From positions 149,087-213,086 of the forward strand of contig JAEZXR010000119.1 of NCBI GenBank assembly GCA_023419605.1: a stretch of DNA of 64,000 nt, in the 5' to 3' direction. Origin of the DNA: Bacillota bacterium. GTDB lineage: Bacteria > Bacillota > Clostridia > Acetivibrionales > JAEZXR01. The notes under the pieces were generated by a model. It ran no database searches, was not told where the DNA came from, and saw only the letters and a list, made by a program, of their open reading frames with translations. The translations under genes were made by a program, and so were the position numbers. Shown here piece by piece: positions 36,642 to 45,268 of the stretch; positions within the stretch are counted from its first letter, which is position 1, and each line of letters opens with the position of its first letter.

Positions 36642-37988
36642 TTAGCGTATCTTTCTACACTCCAGGTAGAATCTCTTTTCATCGGCTTCCCCCATGGAGA
36701 AGGTTTTGCGCGGAAGAGCTCCATCGAGAATTACTGTTTTGAAGAGATCTCGTTTATCCATGGAGGGAAGGAAGAAGCCGATATTACCAGGCTGTGAACC
36801 CAGGGTTTCCACCACTTTATCTCCATGGATGTAGTCAATTCTTGCATCCGGGTTTCCAGCCAGAAATTGGTCCAGGAAGTCCTGCAGCGTACCTACTTCC
36901 AGATTATACTGGGGGCAGCGGACTTCTGCAAACCCATTGAAGCCACTGGTTATAAAAGGGATTACATGGCAGGGGTGAGCAGCTTTTGCCGTTTGGCTCT
37001 CCTTTTGCATTTTCTCCACGGATGTAAAAGTCTTATATTGGGCCTCGCAGCCTAGGGCAGTATAATACTGAATCATGTCGCTTAGGAGATGCTCCGGGTC
37101 TACAGAAAATACAACCCGATGGATGGGTTCAAATTGAAGACCTTCATCATGAACGTTTACAAGTTCCACAAGAGCAAAGCGCGCAGGATGGTTTTCCTGT
37201 TCTTCTTTGGGAAGGGTATTTTTAAGATTTTCCCAAAAAGCCTTTGCCGAGGCAAGGGAATGATTCCCGTCTCCTACGGCAAACAGGAGAACTTCCTTGT
37301 CCGCACCCACGTTATATTTCGACTGAAAAATATCCGGCTCTGCCAGCTTTTCAAGGGATTTCATTACAGCATCGACAAATTGGGAATCTCCAACTTTATA
37401 ACCCCGAATATGTCCCCCATCCATCATCAGATCAAAGTCATACAGTTTTTCCAATTGGTTTGTAATCCCTGAAAGCGGCTCTATAACGGTTTTGTCTTCA
37501 TCATCAATTAATAATAGGATGTGTGGCAGTTCGATGACAGCGCTTTCACGAATTTTGATCCTCGGTGGAAGCCTCTCGATTACAGTGCCTTCGGTTGCGC
37601 GTATTAAGGAATTGGCACCCTTTGCATAGTCGTAAACCTCAAGGTCGACAGCAAGGATAAGCCCCTTTCTCGAATGTCCATGGGCCGTTTCCCTCTCTAC
37701 ATAGATGAAACCCTGTCCCTGCGGCACTAGAATGTTTTCTTTAAGATACGTGGTCATAGTACGGTTGATTTTTGCGATTCTTTCTTCCTTATCCTCTCTT
37801 TCCAGGTAAACCTCAGGTAAAGTTATATGAAGTGTAGAAGGACTTTGCCCTACTGTTTTTTCTACGGCTTCCCAATATTCCGGCTGTGAAGTATACTGGT
37901 CACAGGCGACTACGGACCAGGCCGACATATCTGTACCCGGCTTTGGCAGCAATATGGCCGGAACATGGACACCAATCTCAATTCTCAT
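36642..37988 (-). CDS. DUF1015 family protein
   Basis: This protein of about 448 residues is of the DUF1015 family (COG4198). It has the family signatures GVHVPAILLPKPGTDMSAWS near the N-terminus, TSQPEYWE, and the histidine-containing VGDGNHSLASAKAFW in the middle. No reaction is established. A ParB-like or HAD-linked role has been suggested in some annotations, and I do not endorse one. ATG at 37988 is chosen because AAAGGGG lies 8 bases upstream. The TTG at 37994 is too close to it. It is transcribed towards accA and ends at the shared terminator. Confidence 0.85.
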   Translation of the reverse strand: MRIEIGVHVPAILLPKPGTDMSAWSVVACDQYTSQPEYWEAVEKTVGQSPSTLHITLPEVYLEREDKEERIAKINRTMTTYLKENILVPQGQGFIYVERETAHGHSRKGLILAVDLEVYDYAKGANSLIRATEGTVIERLPPRIKIRESAVIELPHILLLIDDEDKTVIEPLSGITNQLEKLYDFDLMMDGGHIRGYKVGDSQFVDAVMKSLEKLAEPDIFQSKYNVGADKEVLLFAVGDGNHSLASAKAFWENLKNTLPKEEQENHPARFALVELVNVHDEGLQFEPIHRVVFSVDPEHLLSDMIQYYTALGCEAQYKTFTSVEKMQKESQTAKAAHPCHVIPFITSGFNGFAEVRCPQYNLEVGTLQDFLDQFLAGNPDARIDYIHGDKVVETLGSQPGNIGFFLPSMDKRDLFKTVILDGALPRKTFSMGEADEKRFYLECRKIR

Positions 37989-38322
37989 ATTCAAATCCCC
38001 TTTACTTATTAAATCTCTATATCTTCTTTGCTTTGCAGATAATCAAATCAAAAGTTAGAAAGTGTGGAGTACAGGGAAAGATATGCCCCTATCCACAGCT
38101 TTAATTGCGAAATAAACATACCTTCTTTCAGAAGAGGCGTGGGAAGGGTCTGGATATTTAACTTCAGAATTTGTTACCTTTATTGTTGAATATTTTATCT
38201 GAATTTGTAAAAATAGTCAAAGGGTAGAAAGCGAATTTTTTTTAGTAAACTTAGCAATAATAAACTTGAGGAAATTATAGAAAAACTAGAACTAACTCCA
38301 CAGTATTGGATGGTTGCAGTCT
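37989..38322. other. Divergent intergenic region
   Basis: These 334 bases separate two divergent genes and must contain promoters for both. The right part is AT-rich. I cannot define a convincing -35/-10 pair and see no gene or strong hairpin. Confidence 0.4.
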
Positions 38323-38853
38323 ATGGAAAGATATAGCGAGATTGTGGGTCTGCCGGTGATTTGTGCTGACAATGGCAAAAAAGTAGGAACTATTCATGAT
38401 GTCATATTCTGCCCCAAGACCAGAGAAGTGAGAGGATTCCTTCTGGAGAGGAAGGGCTGTGAAATTAGCAAAAAGATTGTACGATTAAAGGATGTAGTCA
38501 ATTTGGGAAGGGATGCACTGATTATTAATGATTGCTCCTGCATTTCCAAAGTGCTAAGCCGAAAAGGAAGCCCGGAATTGATGGATAAGGCGGAAGTCAG
38601 GGGACTTAGGATTTATACCCGGACAGGAGAGGATCTTGGAGTGGTGAAGGATGTACTTTTTGATTATAAAACCGGCACCATGGAGGGCTTTGAGATATCG
38701 GACGGTCTTTTGCACGATCTGGTGCAGGGAAGGAATATACTCCCGCTTTTTGGAAAAGTGGAATTTAGTGAAGAAAGCGTCCTGGTAGATAAGGAGGCTA
38801 TTGAAGAAATGAGCAATACCGGTGGAGGATTAAAAAAATTTTTTGACCAGTAA
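38323..38853 (+). CDS. PRC-barrel domain protein with two PRC domains
   Basis: This protein of about 176 residues has two tandem PRC-barrel-like halves. The first runs SEIVGLPVICADNGKKVGTI to about residue 70, and the second runs EVRGLRIYTRTGEDLGVVKD to about residue 165. PRC barrels are small beta-barrels found in photosynthetic reaction-centre H subunits and in RimM. Clostridial stand-alone copies are uncharacterised. It ends in a short glycine/lysine-rich tail (GGGLKKFFDQ). I chose ATG 38323 over TTG 38314 on spacing from GGATGG. A 58-residue membrane protein gene follows 41 bases later. Confidence 0.8.
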   Translation: MERYSEIVGLPVICADNGKKVGTIHDVIFCPKTREVRGFLLERKGCEISKKIVRLKDVVNLGRDALIINDCSCISKVLSRKGSPELMDKAEVRGLRIYTRTGEDLGVVKDVLFDYKTGTMEGFEISDGLLHDLVQGRNILPLFGKVEFSEESVLVDKEAIEEMSNTGGGLKKFFDQ

Positions 38854-38894
38854 ATAGTGTAAATCAGGAATACCATAAGGAAAGGGGTGATTTT

Positions 38895-39071
38895 ATGCGG
38901 GGCGGTTTTGCCAAGGGACTGATCGTTGGAAGTATCATCGGGGCATCCATGGGAATGATGATGGATAACGGAAATATGAATAAGAATAGGAAGAGGATGG
39001 CGAGAAACGGAAGGAATATCGTAAGAAGTTCCAGTGATTTGATTAGTGATGTTGTAAGATTATTCAGGTAA
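38895..39071 (+). CDS. 58-residue YtxH-like membrane protein
   Basis: This short gene lies downstream of the PRC-barrel gene, with AAAGGGGTGA about 5 bases before ATG 38895 and the stop TAA at 39069. The product starts RGGFAKGLIVGSIIGASMGM, a glycine-rich single helix of the YtxH type. Methionine/asparagine-rich and basic stretches (NMNKNRKRMARNGRN) and an amphipathic C-terminus (LISDVVRLF) follow. YtxH-like proteins are often stress-linked, but no mechanism is known. The likely partner is the co-directional PRC-barrel protein. Confidence 0.7.
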   Translation: MRGGFAKGLIVGSIIGASMGMMMDNGNMNKNRKRMARNGRNIVRSSSDLISDVVRLFR

Positions 39072-39257
39072 TCATTATGGAGCATTTATTAGTAGAAGAA
39101 CAAAAGCTGTATGGCTTTACCGGATTGAGGGCCAGGACCGGCTAAGGAAAAAGCAAAAGAGACCTTGCGGATCTTACCCTTAATCTTTACATAAAGCAGT
39201 TTCCGGCGGGCCCGGATCAACGGTTTCAACCTCAACATAGTAAGCTGGTGGTTTATA

Positions 39258-40307
39258 ATGGCACAGAAAAGAAAGATATTCATATATATTTTAATTGCAT
39301 TACTGGTGGGTGGAGTTGCATGGTTCATCTATAGTTACAGGGTTAAGATCGGAAAGATTTTAACCCCGTTTTTCATGGCATTGATTATTGTGTACTTGGT
39401 TCACCCGCCGGTAAATAGGCTGGAAAGAAAGAAAATAAAGCGGAGAACGGCAATATTGCTTGTATATCTGTTTTTTTCCCTTGCTATCATAGCCATAACC
39501 TTTTTCATAGTTCCAGGGGTTATAAGCAATATCAAAGAATTGATCGTAACACTTCCTCAAATTGTTACACAATATGAGGAACTCTTTGATAAGCTGATAA
39601 CATCCATACAATCCAGTGGATGGCCTTCCGACATCAAAGACACCGTGTTTCGGGAAATTATAAACGGAACAGGATTTGTACAGGAAAAGGCGATGGATGG
39701 CCTTCGGCGGGTTTTATCCGGCTTTATAGAAACCGTTACCGCCTTGTTCGATTTGGTTCTGGCTATGATCATTGCTTACTATTTTATCAAAGACGGTGAG
39801 TTTTTTAAGGAAGCCGTTCTTTCTTTAACCCCGCGAAAGTGGAGAAATGGAATTATAGCCACCGGAAGAGAAATTAACGCGATTCTATCCAATTTTATTC
39901 AAGGACAACTGCTTACCGCCTTGATTGTAGGAATATTGGAAACCATCGGATTGGTCATTATTAAGGCTAAATATCCGCTGATATTGGGCCTGGTGGGTGG
40001 AATTGCAAATATCATTCCCTACTTTGGACCTATATTGGGAGCAATACCGGCAGTAGCCATTGCATTGATCGAATCACCGGTAAAAGCAATATGGACCGTT
40101 GTTGTATTTTCAATTGTACAGCAGATCGATAATGCATTGATATCCCCGAAGATTATAGAAGGCAAGCTGGGATTGCACCCGGTAACTACCATCCTGGCAG
40201 TATTGGTAGGCGGAGAGTTTTTCGGAATTCTGGGGATGCTGGTTTCGGTGCCCATTGCAGCTATTCTAAAGGTAATAGTAAAGCGGGCGGTGGAAGCTAT
40301 CGTATAA
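39258..40307 (+). CDS. AI-2E family transporter (PerM/YtvI type)
   Basis: This 349-residue polytopic protein has the UPF0118/AI-2E exporter layout: two N-terminal helices (about residues 5-40), a helix pair around residues 60-85, a long amphipathic region and a C-terminal bundle of helices. The signature GIANIIPYFGPILGAIPA (near residues 248-265) and the C-terminal LHPVTTILAVLVGGEFFGILGM are present. Some members export autoinducer-2 and others act in Na+/H+ exchange or cell-envelope processes, so the substrate is undetermined. GCTGGTGG lies before ATG 39258. Confidence 0.87.
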   Translation: MAQKRKIFIYILIALLVGGVAWFIYSYRVKIGKILTPFFMALIIVYLVHPPVNRLERKKIKRRTAILLVYLFFSLAIIAITFFIVPGVISNIKELIVTLPQIVTQYEELFDKLITSIQSSGWPSDIKDTVFREIINGTGFVQEKAMDGLRRVLSGFIETVTALFDLVLAMIIAYYFIKDGEFFKEAVLSLTPRKWRNGIIATGREINAILSNFIQGQLLTALIVGILETIGLVIIKAKYPLILGLVGGIANIIPYFGPILGAIPAVAIALIESPVKAIWTVVVFSIVQQIDNALISPKIIEGKLGLHPVTTILAVLVGGEFFGILGMLVSVPIAAILKVIVKRAVEAIV

Positions 40308-40422
40308 GGCTAGGAAACGAAAAACAGCATGATAGGACTGCATTCAAACAGCTTCAATTCGCAATTTGAGGTGCGCAGGGGGATGGGGCAAATTACGAAT
40401 CGAAGCGCCGCCAATAATCTCC

Positions 40423-40451
40423 TTGACACGGATATAAACCTCGAATATAAT
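40423..40451 (+). promoter_or_regulatory. Consensus sigma-A promoter of alaS
   Basis: An exact TTGACA (40423-40428), a 17-base spacer and an exact TATAAT (40446-40451). Transcription should start near 40458. Confidence 0.92.
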
Positions 40452-40457
40452 TTTAAT

Positions 40458-40694
40458 ATATATACATTGAAAGACTGTGAAGTGAAGAAGTAATTTGTAT
40501 AGCGCCTCCAGAGAGGGAGCGGTCGGTGTGAGTTCCTGGCAGCCTGCAAATGAAGCAGTCACTGAGTCGTGATCCGGTAAAAAGGATTGCCGTTCACCGC
40601 GTTAAGGTGCCAAGAGCCCCGGAAGGGGAATCAGGGTGGTACCGCGAGAGTAGCTTTCGTCCCTACATATATGTAGGGGCGGGGGCTTTTTTAT
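40458..40694 (+). promoter_or_regulatory. T-box riboswitch upstream of alaS
   Basis: The T-box sequence AGGGTGGTACCGCG is at 40633-40646, and its TGGT can pair with the ACCA end of uncharged tRNA. It is preceded by a long stem I region (GAGAGGGAGCGGTCGGTGTG and onward) and followed by a terminator hairpin (CCCTACATATATGTAGGGG core) ending in TTTTTT near 40687-40692. I infer that it senses tRNA-Ala from the downstream gene. I could not place the specifier codon with confidence. Confidence 0.9.
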
Positions 40695-40813
40695 TGTCCA
40701 GGAAAGTTCTCTTTCCTGGACAATAAAAAACATTGAATTTATACGCATGCCAGCTTTTTCTCATGCTTCGGAAAGGCACATGCGCAAACAAAAGTGGCGA
40801 AGCCACCTTTGTT
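40687..40813 (+). repeat. Post-T-box hairpin element, copy 1
   Basis: This copy contains GTCCAGGAAAG and CTTTCCTGGAC (an 11-bp hairpin with loop TTCT). Next comes a middle part with TCATGCTTCGGAAAGGCAC, and then CAAAAGTGGC with GCCACCTTTG around GAA. An almost identical copy lies at 49850-49977, also directly behind a T-box terminator. It is non-coding and lies between the alaS leader terminator and the alaS start. Confidence 0.85.
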
Positions 40814-40882
40814 CATGTATAGGAAATTATGATTTTTAAATTTCATGTAGAATCTTATAAATTATGGAAAGGATCGAATAAA

Positions 40883-43522
40883 ATGCAGAAATTAGGATTA
40901 AATGAACTTAGAGAACGTTATTTGCGTTTCTTTGAAAGTAAAGACCATTTGCGTTTGCCCAGCTTCTCGCTGGTACCGCAAAAAGATCCCAGCCTCTTAC
41001 TTATAAACTCGGGAATGGCGCCGCTGAAGCCTTACTTCACCGGAGCAGAAGAGCCGCCAAGGAAAAGGGTTACTACCTGCCAGAAATGTATTCGGACCCC
41101 GGATATAGAGAATGTAGGAAAGACTGCCAGGCATGGAACCTTCTTTGAAATGCTGGGCAACTTCTCCTTTGGAGACTACTTCAAAAAGGAAATCATTCCC
41201 TGGGCATGGGAATTCATCACCAAGGATTTGCAAATTCCTGAGGATAGGCTCTATGTGTCCATATACCTGGAAGATGATGAAGCTTTTGAGATATGGAACA
41301 AGGATGTGGGCGTACCTGCCGACAGAATTGTAAGAATGGGCAAGAAGGATAATTTCTGGGAGCATGGAATAGGCCCTTGCGGACCTTGCTCGGAAATCTA
41401 TTTTGACCGTGGTGCCGATAAGGGCTGCGGCGACCCGGACTGTAAAGTTGGCTGTGATTGCGACCGGTATATTGAATTCTGGAATCTGGTATTTACCCAG
41501 TTTAACAGGGATGAGGAAGGAAATTATACTCGTCTGGCCAACCCCAATATTGATACAGGTATGGGATTGGAAAGACTGGCCTGCATGATGCAGGATGTTG
41601 ACAATCTCTTTGAAGTTGATACGATACGGCAGATTTTGAACTATATATGCGGTCTCGCCGGGGTTGAATATAAAAAGAATCCTAAAACGGATGTATCCAT
41701 CCGGGTTATCACGGATCATATCCGAAGCACTACTATGATGATATCGGATGGTGTCCTGCCTTCAAACGAAGGCAGAGGGTATGTGTTACGGAGACTGCTG
41801 CGGCGGGCTGCAAGACACGGAAAACTGCTGGGCATCAAGGGACCTTTCCTCTATGATGTAGCCAAAATTGTAGTCCGTGAGTCCAGGGAAGCATATCCTG
41901 AGCTGGGTGAAAAACAGGATTATATACAGAAGGTAATTAAAATTGAAGAAGAAAGATTTGAAGCCACTGTTGACCAGGGCCTGAGCATTTTAAGCCAGTT
42001 CATCGAAGAAGTAAAAGCGGCAAAAGGCAATCAGTTAACGGGTGAAATGGTATTCAAACTTCATGACACCTATGGGTTTCCCCTGGACCTGACGAGGGAA
42101 ATCGCTTCGGAGAGCGGCCTTGAAATTGATGAAGACGGATTTGTCAGCTTAATGAAGAAGCAAAAGGAAGCAGCCAGGGAAGCACACAAAAATAAAGCCG
42201 GATCTGCGTGGGGCGGAGATAATCTTGAAGGTGTCGACAGGGCATTTACAACGGAATTTGTGGGCTATGGTACACTTCAGACCCAGGCAGAAATTGCTTA
42301 TATCGTAAAGGATGGACAATCCGTCGATCACGCCAACGATGGGGATTTGATAACCATTTTAATGAATAAAACTCCTTTCTATGGAGAGAGTGGCGGACAG
42401 GCCGGGGATACAGGGAAGATCATTGGACAGAACTTTGAATTCATTGTGGAAGATACAAAGAAAACCGGAGATGGGAAATTCCTGCATATCGGTGTGGTGG
42501 AAAGCGGTGTTGTGGAAAAGGGAAGCACAGTAAAGGCTGTCGTGGATACGAAGTCCAGATTGGCTACTGCCAGGAATCATACAACGACGCACCTTTTGCA
42601 AAAGGCACTGAGAAATGTGTTGGGCGAGCATGTGCACCAGTCCGGATCTCTGGTGGAAGCGGACAGATTACGCTTTGACTTTACCCACTTCTCAGCTGTT
42701 AGTCGGGAGGATTTAAGCCGGATTGAGAAGGAAGTCAATTCCAGGATTCTGGATGCCATTGACGTGGACGTAATGGAATTACCCTTGGAAGAGGCAAAGA
42801 AGCTGGGGGCTACGGCGCTTTTTGGCGAGAAGTATGGAAATATTGTAAGAGTTGTTAAAATCGGTGACTACAGCATGGAGTTCTGTGGAGGTACGCACCT
42901 TAGAAATACAGCCCAGGCAGGTTTGGTGAAGATACTGGGCGAATCCGGTGTAGCTGCAGGCATAAGAAGAATTGAGGCTTTGACGGGAGAAGGGGCACTA
43001 CAGTATTTTAACGACAGAGAGAAGCTGCTGAACGAAGTAGCCTCCGCCCTGAAATCCACTCCACAGGAAAGTGTGAAGAAAGTCGAGGCGTTGACGGCAG
43101 AATTGAAGAGTGCGGAAAAGGAAATCGAGCAGCTGCGGAATAAATTGGTCAGCAGTTCCATCGATGAAGTTCTCCAGAAAGCTGCTGAAGTAAAAGGAAT
43201 TAAAGTTGTGACCGCCCGCTTTGACCAGTTGGATATGGATGGACTCCGAAATACCGGGGATACGCTTAAGAATAAAATGGGTTCCGGTGTTGTGGTACTG
43301 GCATCGGCTTATGGAGACAAGGTTAGCTTTGTAGTGACCGCAACCAAGGATGTCCTGGAAAAGGGAATCCACTCGGGAAATATCATAAGAGAAGTGGCAA
43401 AAATCGCAGGCGGCGGTGGCGGTGGCCGTCCTGACATGGCACAAGCGGGAGGCAAGGATGCTTCCAAAATCAATGAAGCGCTTCAATATGCTGTGAAGGT
43501 TGTTGAAGGACAGGTTAAGTAA
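40883..43522 (+). CDS. alaS: Alanyl-tRNA synthetase
   Basis: This 879-residue class II synthetase charges tRNA-Ala. It has the catalytic core at the N-terminus (CQKCIRTPDIENVGKTARHG and FWEHGIGPCGPCSEIYFD), and the editing-domain zinc site HTTTHLLQKAL with CGGTHLRN. The C-Ala domain ends the protein, with its glycine-rich GGGGGGRPDMAQAGG. The ATG at 40883 gives the family N-terminus and lies behind GGAAAGGATCG. The upstream in-frame ATG at 40829 has no supporting site. Expression is controlled by the T-box. Confidence 0.97.
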   Translation: MQKLGLNELRERYLRFFESKDHLRLPSFSLVPQKDPSLLLINSGMAPLKPYFTGAEEPPRKRVTTCQKCIRTPDIENVGKTARHGTFFEMLGNFSFGDYFKKEIIPWAWEFITKDLQIPEDRLYVSIYLEDDEAFEIWNKDVGVPADRIVRMGKKDNFWEHGIGPCGPCSEIYFDRGADKGCGDPDCKVGCDCDRYIEFWNLVFTQFNRDEEGNYTRLANPNIDTGMGLERLACMMQDVDNLFEVDTIRQILNYICGLAGVEYKKNPKTDVSIRVITDHIRSTTMMISDGVLPSNEGRGYVLRRLLRRAARHGKLLGIKGPFLYDVAKIVVRESREAYPELGEKQDYIQKVIKIEEERFEATVDQGLSILSQFIEEVKAAKGNQLTGEMVFKLHDTYGFPLDLTREIASESGLEIDEDGFVSLMKKQKEAAREAHKNKAGSAWGGDNLEGVDRAFTTEFVGYGTLQTQAEIAYIVKDGQSVDHANDGDLITILMNKTPFYGESGGQAGDTGKIIGQNFEFIVEDTKKTGDGKFLHIGVVESGVVEKGSTVKAVVDTKSRLATARNHTTTHLLQKALRNVLGEHVHQSGSLVEADRLRFDFTHFSAVSREDLSRIEKEVNSRILDAIDVDVMELPLEEAKKLGATALFGEKYGNIVRVVKIGDYSMEFCGGTHLRNTAQAGLVKILGESGVAAGIRRIEALTGEGALQYFNDREKLLNEVASALKSTPQESVKKVEALTAELKSAEKEIEQLRNKLVSSSIDEVLQKAAEVKGIKVVTARFDQLDMDGLRNTGDTLKNKMGSGVVVLASAYGDKVSFVVTATKDVLEKGIHSGNIIREVAKIAGGGGGGRPDMAQAGGKDASKINEALQYAVKVVEGQVK

Positions 43523-43542
43523 TTACATGCATTGCAATGCAG

Positions 43543-43573
43543 GGTTAGGGTGCCTCCTGTAGGTCCTAACCTT
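43543..43573 (+). terminator. Weak hairpin between alaS and hinT
   Basis: GGTTAGG (43543-43549) pairs with CCTAACC (43565-43571) around a 15-base loop. The T-run after it is poor (TTGTGTT). Confidence 0.45.
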
Positions 43574-43601
43574 GTGTTCATAAAATAGAGGAGTGAGTGT
43601 T

Positions 43602-43946
43602 ATGGATAACTGCATTTTTTGCAAAATTATCAACGGGGAAATACCGGCAGCCATTGTGTATGAAGATGACAGGGTGCTGGCTTTCAAGGATATCCAGCCC
43701 GTTGCCCCTGTTCATGTGCTCATCATACCGAAAGAGCACATTGCCAATGTCAATGAAATCAATGAAAACAATGCAAGCTGCCTGATGGATATTCATAGAG
43801 CGGCTCAAAAGGTAGCGCAGGAATTGGGAATTGCAGATAAAGGCTACAGGCTCATTAACAACTGTGGGGCCGATGCCGGACAAACGGTATTTCATCTGCA
43901 CTACCACTTGATTGGCGGTACAAACCTGGGAGCGAAGCTGATATAA
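43602..43946 (+). CDS. hinT: HIT family hydrolase (HinT-like)
   Basis: This 114-residue histidine-triad protein hydrolyses nucleoside phosphoramidates and related nucleotides. The triad HLHYHLIGG (histidines about residues 98, 100 and 102) and the N-terminal NCIFCKIINGEIPA with PKEHI are intact. ATG 43602 lies 8 bases after AGGAG. The GTG at 43593 is too close. The gene is co-directional with alaS and may be read through from it. Confidence 0.95.
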   Translation: MDNCIFCKIINGEIPAAIVYEDDRVLAFKDIQPVAPVHVLIIPKEHIANVNEINENNASCLMDIHRAAQKVAQELGIADKGYRLINNCGADAGQTVFHLHYHLIGGTNLGAKLI

Positions 43947-43983
43947 TAAGAGCTTCGGCCTGTAAGTTTCTGGGAGGATAAGG

Positions 43984-44034
43984 GGGGCCAGCCCCTCTGC
44001 TGCCTCTTTCAGCGGCGGAGAGGGCATCTTTTTC
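43984..44034 (+). terminator. GC-rich hairpin and terminator after hinT
   Basis: GCCCCTCTGCTGC (43991-44003) pairs with GCGGCGGAGAGGGC (44012-44025), mostly perfectly, followed by ATCTTTTTCCCC. The sequence GGGGCCAGCCCC-CTGCTG-CTTT-AGCGG is related to the hairpin at 44947-44981. Confidence 0.7.
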
Positions 44035-44091
44035 CCCTGGTGAAACGGTTGGAGCATAGGGACTTCTATACATAAAGAATTTAAAATTCTA

Positions 44092-44121
44092 TTGACTTTA
44101 AATTAACAACTAATATATAAT
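44092..44121 (+). promoter_or_regulatory. Sigma-A promoter for rpsU-yqeY
   Basis: TTGACT (44092-44097), an 18-base spacer and an exact TATAAT (44116-44121). Confidence 0.75.
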
Positions 44122-44220
44122 ATAGTATGTGCTGTATTTAGCTTTATTCCCAACAATATACGCAGTAATAGATGTGGCTTAATCCTGGCACAATTGTTAC
44201 CATCGGAGGGAGGGAAGTAC

Positions 44221-44397
44221 ATGTCGGAAATTAGGGTTAAGGAAAATGAGTCCCTGGATAGTGCTCTTAAAAGGTTTAAGAGACAATGCGCCAAAGCTGG
44301 TGTATTGGCTGAAGTAAGAAAAAGAGAGCATTATGAAAAGCCAAGCGTAAGAAGGAAGAAGAAATCTGAGGCTGCAAGAAAAAGAAAGTTTAAATAA
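44221..44397 (+). CDS. rpsU: 30S ribosomal protein S21
   Basis: This 58-residue basic protein has the family start SEIRVKENESLDSALKRFKR and the arginine/lysine-rich tail RRKKKSEAARKRKFK. S21 helps the 30S subunit recognise mRNA at initiation. I use ATG 44221, which follows GGAGGGAGGG. The upstream in-frame ATG at 44194 would add residues absent from the family. It is translated with yqeY 14 bases downstream, the usual pairing. Confidence 0.96.
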   Translation: MSEIRVKENESLDSALKRFKRQCAKAGVLAEVRKREHYEKPSVRRKKKSEAARKRKFK

Positions 44398-44411
44398 GGG
44401 AGGGTAAATCG

Positions 44412-44855
44412 ATGTCCCTTAAAGATAGACTTCTGGAAGATATGAAGATGGCCATGAAGGATAAGGATTCCATTAAAAAGAATACTGTCCAAATGGTTAG
44501 ATCCGCAGTGCTTCAGGTAGAAAAAGACAATAAAGTTACCCTTGACGATGATGGTATAATTGAAGTCATAGCAAAGGAAGTAAAGAAGAGAAGGGATTCG
44601 TTGCCCGACTTTGAAAGAAGCGGCAGAGAAGACCTGGTAGATGCACTAAAAGCAGAAATCAATGTACTACTTGAATATTTACCGCAGCAATTGACAGAAG
44701 AAGAACTGGAAATAATCGTTAAGAATGCTATTGCCGATACCGGAGCAACTTCGGCTAGAGACATAGGTAAAATAATGCAGGCAGTGATGCCGCAGGTAAA
44801 AGGCAGAGCTGATGGAAAGCTTATAAACCAGATAGTTAAAAAGCTGTTAGGATAA
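44412..44855 (+). CDS. yqeY: GatB/YqeY domain protein
   Basis: This 147-residue YqeY-type protein resembles the tRNA-binding tail domain of GatB. Motifs include LKDRLLEDMKMAMK at the start, DAADLVDALKAEI-like DLVDALKAEI in the middle and DIGKIMQAVMPQVKGRADG near the end. It is thought to bind tRNA or assist aminoacylation, but the precise role is not settled. AAGGGAGGG precedes the ATG, and the stop overlaps the terminator stem. Confidence 0.92.
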   Translation: MSLKDRLLEDMKMAMKDKDSIKKNTVQMVRSAVLQVEKDNKVTLDDDGIIEVIAKEVKKRRDSLPDFERSGREDLVDALKAEINVLLEYLPQQLTEEELEIIVKNAIADTGATSARDIGKIMQAVMPQVKGRADGKLINQIVKKLLG

Positions 44856-44880
44856 CCCGATGGAAACATCGGGTTTTTCA
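44854..44880 (+). terminator. Intrinsic terminator after yqeY
   Basis: AACCCGATG (44854-44862) pairs with CATCGGGTT (44867-44875) around a GAAA tetraloop, and TTT follows. The stem overlaps the yqeY stop codon. Confidence 0.93.
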
Positions 44881-44946
44881 TTTCTTTCAAGCGTTGCCGA
44901 AACTCGGTCTAAACACTTTGTTCCCTCTTTATTACTAGGGGGTGCA

Positions 44947-44981
44947 GGGGCCTAGCCCCACTGCTGGCCGCTTTAGCGGCC
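44947..44981 (+). repeat. GC-rich hairpin related to the one after hinT
   Basis: GGGGCCTAGCCCC is followed by CTGCTGGCCGCTTTAGCGGCC, which forms a perfect GGCCGC-TTTA-GCGGCC hairpin. It matches 43984-44018 at most positions. A further hairpin (CGCCCCTTCC with GGAAGGAGGCG) follows at about 44991-45014. Confidence 0.7.
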
Positions 44982-45045
44982 AAACAAAAACGCCCCTTCC
45001 GCGGGAAGGAGGCGGGGGGGATGGGTCAGATTTTTTAAAAAGTAT

Positions 45046-45074
45046 TTGACAACTGCTAAATGATATGTTATCAT
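45046..45074 (+). promoter_or_regulatory. Sigma-A promoter for infC-rpmI-rplT
   Basis: An exact TTGACA (45046-45051), a 17-base spacer and TATCAT (45069-45074). Confidence 0.85.
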
Positions 45075-45080
45075 GGAAAA

Positions 45081-45201
45081 GCAAAATAAAGTAGAAGTGT
45101 CCACTTCTCACCTAACGAACTTGTTTGTTATGGTTAATAGTGAAAGTAAGATAATACTTTAGCTATGTGTGAGTGGATGAACTTTTGAATCCACTTTTTT
45201 T
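45081..45201 (+). promoter_or_regulatory. L20-type leader with terminator before infC
   Basis: A leader of about 120 bases ends in a clean terminator: AGTGGAT (45172-45178) pairs with ATCCACT (45189-45195), followed by TTTTTT. The position and layout match the L20 leader of Firmicutes, in which L20 binding favours termination. Upstream folds that would mimic the L20 site on 23S rRNA cannot be proven by eye. Confidence 0.75.
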
Positions 45202-45268
45202 AATGCTTTTAAACCAAGGCAACGAAGTCTCAAGCTTCTTGCGCATATTATTTCGGAGGTGTTCGATT

